Shown here one piece after another: positions 18,481 through 26,572 of a stretch of DNA of 64,000 bases (position 1 is its first letter; each line of letters starts with the position of its first letter). The position numbers were made by a program, and so were the translations under genes. The stretch is from Cryobacterium soli (GTDB lineage: Bacteria; Actinomycetota; Actinomycetes; Actinomycetales; Microbacteriaceae): positions 806,001-870,000 of the forward strand of contig NZ_CP030033.1 in assembly GCF_003611035.1 (NCBI RefSeq), written 5' to 3'. The notes beneath the pieces were generated by a model. The model did no database searches. It had not been told where the DNA came from and was given only the letters and a program-made list of their open reading frames with translations.

Positions 18481-19356
18481 CTATTTCAATCCGGACAGGG
18501 CGAAACCCTGGATAACGAAGCGTTGGAAGATGACGAACACGATGAGTATCGGTACGACCATGACCGACGCGGCGGCCATCTGCAGCGACGGGTTGACCGC
18601 CAGCTGCTGGTTGAGGAGGGACAATCCCACCGACAGCGTGTACAGCTTCTGGTCACTCGCGATGATCAGCGGCCACAGGAAACTGTTCCAGCCGGCGATG
18701 AACGTGAGCACGATCTGAACGGCGAGGATCGGCTTCGACATGGGCAGCACGATCTGCCAGAACGTGCGCCACTCGGTCGCACCGTCGAGCCTCGCGGCCT
18801 CGAGCATCTCGGTGGGAATCGTCGACATGAATTGGCGGAAGAGAAAGATGCTGAATCCACCGACCAAGGTCGGAAGGGCTATGCCGATGAGGGTGTTGGT
18901 GAGTTTCATCTGGTTGAGGATCAGGTAGGTCGGGATCATCGTCACCTGGATCGGGACCATCATCGTCGCCAGCACGAGGAAGAACATCCAGCGTTTGCCA
19001 CGGAACTCGAACTTCGCGAAAGCGTAACCTGCCATCGCCATCAGAAGCAGACCGATCATCCCGATCGCGACGACGGCGAGGGTGTTCACCAGATAGCGTC
19101 CGAAGTCCAGTTCCGTGAACAGCACCCGGTAGTACTCGAAGGTCGGCTCCTTCGGGAGCACCGACGGAGGGAAATCGGTGGACTCCCGCTGCGGCTTCAC
19201 CGAGGCGGTCAGCATCCAGATGAACGGAAAGGCCGTGATGATGGCCCCGATGGCGAGCAGCACTCCGATGACAACGGTGAGCTGGCGTGACCTCCGTGCG
19301 GCGGCACGATCGGTCCGCCGCAGACGCAGACGGATTGCGCGGTTCCTAGTAGTCAT
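18481..19356 (-). CDS. Sugar ABC transporter permease, MalG type
   Basis: Inner-membrane permease of 291 residues with six predicted helices and the EAA loop EMLEAARLDGATEWRTFWQI. The N-terminus is strongly basic (RNRAIRLRLRRTDRAAARR), as expected for a cytoplasmic start. It overlaps the MalF-type gene by 11 bases and is followed at once by the cytoplasmic GH5 gene. It probably imports beta-gluco-oligosaccharides made by the secreted GH5 enzyme. Confidence 0.94.
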   Translation of the reverse strand: MTTRNRAIRLRLRRTDRAAARRSRQLTVVIGVLLAIGAIITAFPFIWMLTASVKPQRESTDFPPSVLPKEPTFEYYRVLFTELDFGRYLVNTLAVVAIGMIGLLLMAMAGYAFAKFEFRGKRWMFFLVLATMMVPIQVTMIPTYLILNQMKLTNTLIGIALPTLVGGFSIFLFRQFMSTIPTEMLEAARLDGATEWRTFWQIVLPMSKPILAVQIVLTFIAGWNSFLWPLIIASDQKLYTLSVGLSLLNQQLAVNPSLQMAAASVMVVPILIVFVIFQRFVIQGFALSGLK

Positions 19357-20224
19357 CGTCGGCCTTTCGCGCGCGGAGCTGGAAAACTGTGATGATGGCG
19401 ATGATGGCGAAGAGCACGATCGACCCGGCGCTGGCGTAACCGAACTGGTTCATCCGGAACCCCTCCTTATAGAGGAAGATCGACACGCTCGTCGTGGCGC
19501 CAAGCGGACCACCGTCGGTCAACACGAACGGCTCGTCGAAGAACTGCCCCCAAGAGATGATCGTGGTGACGGTCACGAAGAAGATGGCGAATCGCAGCAA
19601 CGGCACGGTGATCGAGAAGGTCTTGCGCCATTCACCGGCCCCGTCGAGGGACGCGGCTTCCAGGTAATCCTTCGGCACGCCCTGGAGCGCCGCGAGGAAG
19701 ATGATGATATTCAGGCCGGTGCCTCGCCACACTGCCACAAGAGCCACCGAGAACTTGGCGAGCACGGGATCGGACAGCCACTGCACCTGCTCGACGCCCG
19801 CGAGCGAGAGCAGGTAGTTCAGAAAGCCGAATTGAGTGTTGTAGAGGTAGCCCCAGATGAGCGAGATCGCGACGATCGCGGTGATAGCGGGAATGAAGTA
19901 GAACGAACGCAGCGCCCGGAAGAACGGGTGATCGCTTCGGTTGAGCAGTAGCGCAACGGTGAGAGACAGCACGACGACGGCGGGCACACCGACGAGGGCG
20001 AAGATGCCCGTGTTCGCGAGCGCTTGCCAGAAGTCGGCGTCGCCGAACAACGTGACGTAATTGGCGACGCCGACGAACTTGACGTTGCGGATGTTGGCGA
20101 ACGCAGAGATATTCATGTTGGTGAAGCTGACGGCGAGAGCGACGAAAATCGGGAACACCCCGAACGTCACCAGCAAGAGCATCGCGGGCGAGACAAAAAG
20201 ATACGGGGAGAGCCGGTTGCGCAT
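19346..20224 (-). CDS. Sugar ABC transporter permease, MalF type
   Basis: Inner-membrane permease of 292 residues with six helices and EAA loop DYLEAASLDGAGEWRKTFSI. Start ATG 20224 was preferred over an upstream in-frame ATG because GGAG lies six bases before it and MRNRLSPYLF is a normal family start. A 77-base gap with a stable hairpin separates it from the binding-protein gene. Confidence 0.94.
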   Translation of the reverse strand: MRNRLSPYLFVSPAMLLLVTFGVFPIFVALAVSFTNMNISAFANIRNVKFVGVANYVTLFGDADFWQALANTGIFALVGVPAVVVLSLTVALLLNRSDHPFFRALRSFYFIPAITAIVAISLIWGYLYNTQFGFLNYLLSLAGVEQVQWLSDPVLAKFSVALVAVWRGTGLNIIIFLAALQGVPKDYLEAASLDGAGEWRKTFSITVPLLRFAIFFVTVTTIISWGQFFDEPFVLTDGGPLGATTSVSIFLYKEGFRMNQFGYASAGSIVLFAIIAIITVFQLRARKADDDY

Positions 20225-20261
20225 GATCGCTCCTTTCACTGTGGGACTGGGCCTGGCGCGC

Positions 20262-20291
20262 GAGGGCCGCCCCGTCACCGAGACGGCCCTC
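20262..20291 (-). other. Intercistronic hairpin between binding protein and permeases
   Basis: GAGGGCCG (20262-20269) pairs perfectly with CGGCCCTC (20284-20291) across a 14-base loop, starting 10 bases after the binding-protein stop. Such hairpins often protect the upstream part of the message, giving more binding protein than permease. Confidence 0.55.
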
Positions 20292-20301
20292 TAGCGGCGC
20301 G

Positions 20302-21549
20302 TTAGTCGATCGTCAGGTCCGCAGTCTTGGCGAAGAAGCCGGCCAGCGTGTCGTCGCGGTCGGCGCCAGTGAGGGCGATCGCGTTGAGCGCGTTCAGCAG
20401 CTCGGTGCCGACGGCACTGTCCCAGTTCGACACGAGCGGCAGCACCTTCGACGACGCGAGTTGTTCGGTGTACACCGCCACGTTCGGGTCGCTGTTGAGG
20501 TCCGCGTCATCCAAGGCTGCGCTGACCGTGGGCAGTTCACCGCTGAGCGAGTACCACTCAAGCTGGGTCTCAGGCTGTGCCAGGTATTCCAGGAGCTCCA
20601 ACGAAGCATCCTGCTGGTCGGTGTTCGCCCACACTCCGAGGTTCGAACCGGCGAACAGCGACGTCGACGAAGTCCCCGCCGGCAGCAGACTCGCCTGCCA
20701 CTTCCCCGCGAGTTCCGGCGCGCCGTCCGTGATCGCCTTGCCCAGGTATGGGCCGCTCACGAGCATCGGCGCGACGCCGGAGATGAAACCCTGCGTCTGG
20801 TCGAAATCGCCGTTGGTCGGCACACTGCCGTCGGCATACAGCCCGGTGTAGATGTCGACCGCGTCTTGGAATTCGGGGGTATCGAAGTCGACATTGCCGT
20901 CGGAATCGATGACGTCGCCGCCGAGACTCCACGTCATCTCGACCGGCAGCGGGGCGTCCCACTGCGGGATGTAGTAGCCGTACTGACCGCTTCCCCGACT
21001 CGTCAGCGTCTTGGCGTCGGCGCGTAGTTCGTCCCAGGTCGCTGGAGGGGCGTCGATCCCATTCTCCGAGAGGATGTCGGTGCGGGTGAACAGAACGCGC
21101 GTGTCGCTGACCCACGGCACGCTGACGACCTGTCCGTTGACGGATGTCGCGTCTCCGCTCACTCCAGACGGAAAGTTCTCGGGAGCGAGCCCGGGATAGT
21201 CGGCGACAAGATCGTCCAGGGGCAGCAGGGCACCCGCGTCCGCGAAGCTCCGAAGCTTGGAGAGGCCGATCTGCAGCACATCCGGTCCGGCGCCCGAGGC
21301 AACCGAGGTCGTCAGCTTTTCGTCGATGCTGTCCCACGGGATGGCAACGACCTCGATCTCCTGCCCGCTCTCCTTGACGAAGGGGGCGACGAGGGATTCG
21401 AAGTTGGCGCCCGAGTCACCCATCACCCACACGGTCAGCGGTCCGTCCGCGGCGGTGGTGGGGCTGGGGTCGGAGGCGCAGCCGCCGAGGCTCAGCGCGA
21501 GTCCCGTGATGACCACGGGGGCAAGTGCCTTTGTCAGAATTCTCTTCAT
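20302..21549 (-). CDS. Sugar-binding lipoprotein of the beta-glucan importer
   Basis: Family 1 extracellular solute-binding protein, 415 residues. The lipoprotein signal ends at LGGC (Cys about residue 24). The mature part has the usual lobes (PLTVWVMGDSG, YGYYIPQW, GSNLGVWANT). Start ATG 21549 was chosen over one 24 bases upstream because it gives a compact MKRILTKALAP signal. It is the first gene of the operon, which lacks an ATPase. Genomic position implies it binds beta-gluco-oligosaccharides. Confidence 0.93.
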   Translation of the reverse strand: MKRILTKALAPVVITGLALSLGGCASDPSPTTAADGPLTVWVMGDSGANFESLVAPFVKESGQEIEVVAIPWDSIDEKLTTSVASGAGPDVLQIGLSKLRSFADAGALLPLDDLVADYPGLAPENFPSGVSGDATSVNGQVVSVPWVSDTRVLFTRTDILSENGIDAPPATWDELRADAKTLTSRGSGQYGYYIPQWDAPLPVEMTWSLGGDVIDSDGNVDFDTPEFQDAVDIYTGLYADGSVPTNGDFDQTQGFISGVAPMLVSGPYLGKAITDGAPELAGKWQASLLPAGTSSTSLFAGSNLGVWANTDQQDASLELLEYLAQPETQLEWYSLSGELPTVSAALDDADLNSDPNVAVYTEQLASSKVLPLVSNWDSAVGTELLNALNAIALTGADRDDTLAGFFAKTADLTID

Positions 21550-21639
21550 TGAGGTTTCCCTTTCTCGGTGCAAGTAGTGCGGTGATTGTGGAAGTGGCCG
21601 TCTGCGACGGTCGTCTTGATGCCAGCAGGTGGGCGGGAC

Positions 21640-21660
21640 TTATTACAAGCTTTATAATAA
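21640..21660. promoter_or_regulatory. ROK-type operator over the importer promoter
   Basis: An A/T-rich pseudo-palindrome: TTATTA on the left, AAGCTT in the centre and TAATAA on the right, with the spacing off by one base. It covers the -10 of the importer promoter and shares TTATTWTAAA (minus strand) with the secreted GH5 promoter. Both fit one ROK repressor. Confidence 0.6.
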
Positions 21661-21681
21661 CGTGTGTGCAAACCGTGTCAA
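21654..21681 (-). promoter_or_regulatory. Promoter of the beta-glucan importer operon
   Basis: Minus-strand TTGACA (21681-21676) and TATTAT (21659-21654) with a 16-base spacer. This is one of the best promoters in the window and is overlapped by the operator at 21640-21660. Confidence 0.6.
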
Positions 21682-21815
21682 GCACATCGGGCAAGACAAG
21701 GCCGGGGGCGGCTCCGTACACTGATTCAACGGTCTCGGCTCGGCCGAGGCCGTGATTCGAACGGCGCCGTTCGAACTCGCGATGCCACGCGAGCGCACCC
21801 GGGGAGGACGACCAT

Positions 21816-23231
21816 ATGAGCCGCACGGACGACGCGCCCGCCGCATCCGAGTCTCAGACCGAGCCTCCACCCGGCGGGGCCCGTACCTTCGCGCAGGTAC
21901 TGGTCAATACGGCTGTCGCCAACGTCACCACGAGTTTTCTCTGGTTCGCGCTCACCTTCTGGGTGTACCTGGAGACCCGCTCGGTGCTCGCCACGGGCAT
22001 CATCGGCGGCGCGTACATGCTGCTCGTCGCCGTGTTCTCCATGGCGTTCGGCACCATCGTGGATCGGCACCGCAAACATCTCGTGATGGTGTTCGCCGGC
22101 GTAGTCACCCTGATCGCGTTCAGCATCGGCGGCGGGCTGTACCTGGTGTTCCCGGAGGCCACCCTGCTCGACCTCGGTGGTCCCTGGTTCTGGCTGTTCA
22201 GCGGCATCATCCTCTTCGGCGCGGTGATCGAGAACATGCGCAATATCGCCCTGTCCACGGTCGTCACCCTGCTGATCCCCACCGAACGCCATGCCAACGC
22301 GAACGGCCTCGTCGGCACGGTGCAGGGGCTCGCGTTCATGGTCACGAGCGTCTTCAGCGGGCTCGCGATCGGGCTGCTCGGCATGGGGTGGACGCTGCTC
22401 ATCGCGATCAGCCTGTCGGCGGCGGCCCTGCTACACCTGCTGTTTCTCCGCATCCCCGAGGCTCAACCGCAGCAGGATGGCGAGCGACGTCCGCTCATCG
22501 ACCTGCGCGGCAGCATCACGGCCGTGCGCGCGGCCACCGGGCTGTTCGCGCTCATCATCTTCTCCACTTTCAACAACTTCATCGGCGGCGTCTACATGGC
22601 GTTGATGGATCCGTACGGCCTCGAGCTCTTCCCCGTGGAGGTGTGGGGCATCGTGCTCGGGGTCACCTCGACCGGGTTCATTGTCGGTGGGCTGCTGATC
22701 GCGAAATTCGGGCTCGGCCGCAACCCGATCCGCACGATGCTGTTGCTCGTGATCGTGATGGGTGTGCTCGGCGCGCTGTTCACGATCCGGGACTGGTGGT
22801 GGCTCTACGCGGCCGGTATCTGGCTCTACATGACCCTCATCCCCGCCGTCGAGGCGGCCGAGCAGACGGTCATCCAGAAGGTGGTGCCGTTCCGGGAGCA
22901 GGGCCGCGTGTTCGGGTTCGCGGCTGCGTTCGAGTCGGCCGCGGCACCCGTCACCGCGTTTCTCATCGCGCCGATCGCGGAGTTCATCATCATCCCGTTC
23001 ATGAACTCGGATGCCGGCCGCGCCGACTTCGGCGCTCTCCTGGGCGATGGCCAGGCGCGCGGTATCGCGCTGGTTTTCCTCATCTCCGGGCTCGTCATGG
23101 TGCTCGCGGCCATCGCCGCGTTCTTCACGAAGTCGTACCGCCGAATCTCGGCGCAGTACCTCGACCAGGCCGACTCGGTTCCGATTGAGGGCCCGCCGGA
23201 TTCGACGGCGGAGGCGCAGCTGCGGCACTGA
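21816..23231 (+). CDS. MFS transporter (MFS_3/enterobactin exporter-like)
   Basis: Twelve-helix major facilitator protein of 471 residues with a soluble N-terminal tail of about 25. The segment GTIVDRHRKH after helix 2 matches the MFS motif A region, and there is a cytoplasmic mid-loop around RIPEAQPQQDGERRPLIDLR. The family includes drug and siderophore exporters; the substrate here is unknown. Start ATG 21816 has GGGGAGG upstream. It is monocistronic and a GC-rich hairpin follows it. Confidence 0.88.
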   Translation: MSRTDDAPAASESQTEPPPGGARTFAQVLVNTAVANVTTSFLWFALTFWVYLETRSVLATGIIGGAYMLLVAVFSMAFGTIVDRHRKHLVMVFAGVVTLIAFSIGGGLYLVFPEATLLDLGGPWFWLFSGIILFGAVIENMRNIALSTVVTLLIPTERHANANGLVGTVQGLAFMVTSVFSGLAIGLLGMGWTLLIAISLSAAALLHLLFLRIPEAQPQQDGERRPLIDLRGSITAVRAATGLFALIIFSTFNNFIGGVYMALMDPYGLELFPVEVWGIVLGVTSTGFIVGGLLIAKFGLGRNPIRTMLLLVIVMGVLGALFTIRDWWWLYAAGIWLYMTLIPAVEAAEQTVIQKVVPFREQGRVFGFAAAFESAAAPVTAFLIAPIAEFIIIPFMNSDAGRADFGALLGDGQARGIALVFLISGLVMVLAAIAAFFTKSYRRISAQYLDQADSVPIEGPPDSTAEAQLRH

Positions 23232-23243
23232 CCGCGTTCCGTC

Positions 23244-23279
23244 GGCCGGGCAGCGGCGAAGGGAACTCTCGGCCCGGCC
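23244..23279 (+). terminator. Possible terminator of the MFS gene
   Basis: GGCCGGGC (23244-23251) pairs with GCCCGGCC (23272-23279) over a 20-base loop, 12 bases after the MFS stop. There is no U-run, so the call is moderate. Confidence 0.4.
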
Positions 23280-23384
23280 CTTCCGGCGCCTAAATACACC
23301 GATCAGCGACCTAACTGGAGCCGTAGGTGGCCCATGCTCACCGCTAGAGTCGTCTTGCAGCGCTGCCGCCTGCGTTTCACTGAT

Positions 23385-23390
23385 GGAGGT
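23385..23390 (+). promoter_or_regulatory. Ribosome-binding site that points to an ATT start codon
   Basis: GGAGGT lies eight bases before ATT 23399-23401. In the frame of the permease there is a TGA two codons before this ATT (23390-23392), so no upstream start is possible. The next standard start, GTG 23483, would remove 28 conserved-looking residues. Confidence 0.6.
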
Positions 23391-23398
23391 GAAGGGCC

Positions 23399-26300
23399 AT
23401 TTCCCGTTCCGGGTCGCTGCGAGCGTGGCTCATCGTCCTCCTCATTCGGCGGTGGAGAGCCCAGTCCAAACTCTTCGCCCTCGTGCTTGCCGTTTCCGTG
23501 ATCGCCGGAACCGTCCTCACAGGCTCGCTCCTGCTGGTGCGGTCGGCAGAGGAAGCCGGCGTGCGCGCCAGCCTCGCGTCGATGACCGCGGATCGGGTTG
23601 CCGTCACCGTCCGCGTCCTCAACCCCGGAACCCCGGTCACCGGTACCCGGGCCGACATCGACCGGGCGACCGAGCAGGCCTACGGAGCAGGCGTGGATTG
23701 GTCGAGCAGTGGGTGGGTGACGAGCGAGTGGGTGACGACTGCCGAGGGCGTCTACGCCTCTCTCGCGGAGCTCGACGACCCGGCCGCCGCGGCCACCCTC
23801 GTCGCCGGCGATTGGCCTACCTCTCCGGAGGGCGTGGCCATGCCACAGACCGCGGCCAGCTCCCTCGGGCTCACCATCGGTGACACCTTCAGCGCCGCTG
23901 TGGGAGAGCGCCCCATCGCGTTTCGCGTCGACGGGCTCTACCAGGCAGATCCCGACTCAGGCGTGTTCTGGGAGAACGACCCGCTCGCCGCTTCGGGCAA
24001 CGACCTCAATTTCCCGGAGCCGGACCGGTATATCTTCAACCCGGTTCACGGAATCGGACCGCTGCTGGTGGCCCGGGGCGGCGTGGATGCGTCCGGCATC
24101 CGCCCCGCTCAGCTGGAGGTCGTTGAGAACCCGACCTTCACCGCGATCGACGCGGCCGGGCTAGGGCTGCTGCAGGACCGGATCGACGACGCCGAGACGG
24201 GCATCGCACGGGGTATCTCCTTTCCCGACGGGACACTCATCATCGACACGGAGATCGCAACGGCACTGGCCGATGTGACCGCGGGACTCAGCGCGACCAG
24301 GGAGGTGGCCTTGATCATCGCGCTCATCCTGCTTGTCGTCGCCGCCGCGGCGGCCTCCGCGGTCACGCGCCTGCTCATCGTCTCCCGGGCGGGTGAACTC
24401 GAACTCCTCACTGCCCGCGGGGCGTCCAGGCGACAGATCGCGAGCGCTGTCGCACTCGACGCTGCCGTGGTCGCCGTGATCATCGCCGCGGTCAGCCCGT
24501 GGGGCGGGGTCCTGCTGCACGCGACCGTGGTGCGAGTCCCGCCGCTGGCCGCTGTGGGACTTGAGCCGTGGGTCGCCCCGGATGCGTGGAGCTGGCTCGT
24601 CGCCGCCGTGGTCGCCGTCACCGTGGCGGGTCTGCTGTGCCTTCCGGCGTCGATGCCTCATCGGCTGCGACGCAGCCTGCCGACCGGAACGGTGGCCGTC
24701 GCGGCCGGCTCCACCGTCATCGTCCTGTCCGGCCTACTGGTCTGGCGGGCAACAGCGGCAGCACCTCCGCCGGGCGATATTCTCCTCGCCGCGACCCCGG
24801 CCGTACTGCTCATCGCGACTGCCCTGATCGGAAGCCGCCTGGCCTCCACGGCGGCGCACCCGGTCGCCGCCCTGGCCGGGCGCAGCCGCGGCGCCGTGGC
24901 ACCGTTGGTCGGGTGGTTCGCCTCCCGCGCACCAGGTCGTTCCGCAGGCATCACGCTCATCGCGCTCGCTGTTGGCGCGTCCGTCGTGGTCCTCGGCACG
25001 GCAGCGACCTGGCAGCAGGCGGTGCGTGACACCAGCGCCGTGGCGGTCGGTGCGCCCACCCGGATCGCTCCGGGCCCAGGCACCTCGACAGACAAGGGTG
25101 CGGCACCGGTCATCCGGCGGGACACCCTGCTCAGCAAGTTCTATGCCGATGCGCCGGGTGATTCGCCGGCAGTGGCGGTCCAGGTGCTCGGTCCCGACGC
25201 CCGGGCGCGTTCTCTGCTGGATCGCGGTCCGGTTGCTGCAGCCGGAGGGTCCGCGGTCGTTACCGAGCTGGGCCGCACCGACCCGGAGGACTCCGGGCCC
25301 GCACTAGAGCCCGGCACCGCCGGGGTGCGGGCCGAGGTCACGTTCTCCGCGCCGGAGAGCGTCGAGGCCGAGGTCTCGATGGTCCTGGCCGACCGGATCG
25401 GAGTGTTGACCGTGGTACCGCTCGGCACCGTGAGCGCCGGCATCACCACTGTCGCCTCCACCGACGGGTTCCCCCCGACCGGCGACGGCGCCACTCGCCT
25501 GGTGGCGATCACCATGCAGGTGCGCGACGCGGCGGAGCTCCCCGATCCGGTGTCTGTTGAGCTGTCGATGACCGGATGGACGGCCGTTCACCAGGACGGA
25601 ACACTCGGGGAGCCGGTGCCGGTGACCGACGCCGGCCAGTGGCAGGGTTCGGCCGATGGCGAACTCACGGATCCACCGGTCGTGTCGGTGTCCGATTCCA
25701 CGATTCGGCTCTCGGCCGCGGCACAGTTGGGCACCGCGCCCATCACCTTCGGGGCCGTCGGGTGGAACCCGCGGGCATCCGTCGCCGCCGTGATACCGGA
25801 TGCGTTGGCCGACGACCTCGACGTGCTTGACGGCGCCAGGCTCACCGGCTTTTTCAGTGGCGCTACCGTGAATTTCACCGTTGTCGGCAGCGCGGCCACA
25901 ATGCCCGGAGCAGCGACGGTCGGCGACCTCCGGGCGCTCGAAGCCGGACTGCCATCGCTCGCCCGGAGCACAACAACAATCGTCGTGGACGGCCGCGCCC
26001 TCGCCCACCACCTCGTGCAGGGTTCCGCGGCAGGCTCCTTGGTTGACGAGTTCTGGCTGGACGAGGCCGAAGCCGGCGTCTCGGCTCCGGTAGACGCGTC
26101 GGTCACCACCTCCGCGGGTGTCGCGCAGAGGATGCTCGAGGCACCCCTGCGTGCCGAGATCCTCGCCGCAACTCTCGTCACGGCGGCGACGAGTGTTCTG
26201 CTGGCTCTCGCGGGATTCGGTGCGCGAGCCGCGGCGGTCAGCCGGTCGAGGCGACTGGAGGCAGCCCAACTGCGAGCGGTCGGTCTCTCCCGTCGCGGGA

Positions 26301-26572
26301 TGGTCGGAGTCTCCGCGATCGACAATCTCACAATCGCCGCGGCGGGCATTCTCGTCGGTCTCGCGGGAGGCCTGGCGACTCTGGCGCTCGTCGGCCCTCG
26401 TATCGCGTCCGGCGGTGGAGCGACGGCCGCCTCACTCGTCGTTCCCTGGCTCGCGGTGACGCTGCTGCCCCTCGGGCTGTTGGGTGCTTTGGCTGTCATC
26501 TCCCTCGGCATCGCCGTGGGGCAGCGGCGGCTGCCCCTCGCCGACCTGTTGCGCACCGGAGCCGACGGATGA
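23399..26572 (+). CDS. FtsX-like ABC transporter permease (probable ATT start)
   Basis: Large membrane permease of about 1057 residues with two FtsX-type modules. An N-terminal helix (about 24-45) and a long extracellular domain precede helices near 270-400. A second block follows (GWFASRAPGRSAGITLIALA), then another extracellular domain and a C-terminal three-helix FtsX module (from LRAEILAATLVTAATSVLLA). The reading frame extends upstream of the first GTG (23483) to ATT 23399, giving SRSGSLRAWLIVLLIRRW before the first helix, as expected for this family. Its stop overlaps the next start (ATGA). It forms one exporter with the next three genes. Confidence 0.85.
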   Translation: MSRSGSLRAWLIVLLIRRWRAQSKLFALVLAVSVIAGTVLTGSLLLVRSAEEAGVRASLASMTADRVAVTVRVLNPGTPVTGTRADIDRATEQAYGAGVDWSSSGWVTSEWVTTAEGVYASLAELDDPAAAATLVAGDWPTSPEGVAMPQTAASSLGLTIGDTFSAAVGERPIAFRVDGLYQADPDSGVFWENDPLAASGNDLNFPEPDRYIFNPVHGIGPLLVARGGVDASGIRPAQLEVVENPTFTAIDAAGLGLLQDRIDDAETGIARGISFPDGTLIIDTEIATALADVTAGLSATREVALIIALILLVVAAAAASAVTRLLIVSRAGELELLTARGASRRQIASAVALDAAVVAVIIAAVSPWGGVLLHATVVRVPPLAAVGLEPWVAPDAWSWLVAAVVAVTVAGLLCLPASMPHRLRRSLPTGTVAVAAGSTVIVLSGLLVWRATAAAPPPGDILLAATPAVLLIATALIGSRLASTAAHPVAALAGRSRGAVAPLVGWFASRAPGRSAGITLIALAVGASVVVLGTAATWQQAVRDTSAVAVGAPTRIAPGPGTSTDKGAAPVIRRDTLLSKFYADAPGDSPAVAVQVLGPDARARSLLDRGPVAAAGGSAVVTELGRTDPEDSGPALEPGTAGVRAEVTFSAPESVEAEVSMVLADRIGVLTVVPLGTVSAGITTVASTDGFPPTGDGATRLVAITMQVRDAAELPDPVSVELSMTGWTAVHQDGTLGEPVPVTDAGQWQGSADGELTDPPVVSVSDSTIRLSAAAQLGTAPITFGAVGWNPRASVAAVIPDALADDLDVLDGARLTGFFSGATVNFTVVGSAATMPGAATVGDLRALEAGLPSLARSTTTIVVDGRALAHHLVQGSAAGSLVDEFWLDEAEAGVSAPVDASVTTSAGVAQRMLEAPLRAEILAATLVTAATSVLLALAGFGARAAAVSRSRRLEAAQLRAVGLSRRGMVGVSAIDNLTIAAAGILVGLAGGLATLALVGPRIASGGGATAASLVVPWLAVTLLPLGLLGALAVISLGIAVGQRRLPLADLLRTGADG

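Noticed and set aside
21752..23188. 478-codon open frame in another frame of the MFS gene
   Set aside because: Arg/His/Gly-rich shadow with no recognisable domain; the MFS frame has membrane helices and a good ribosome site.
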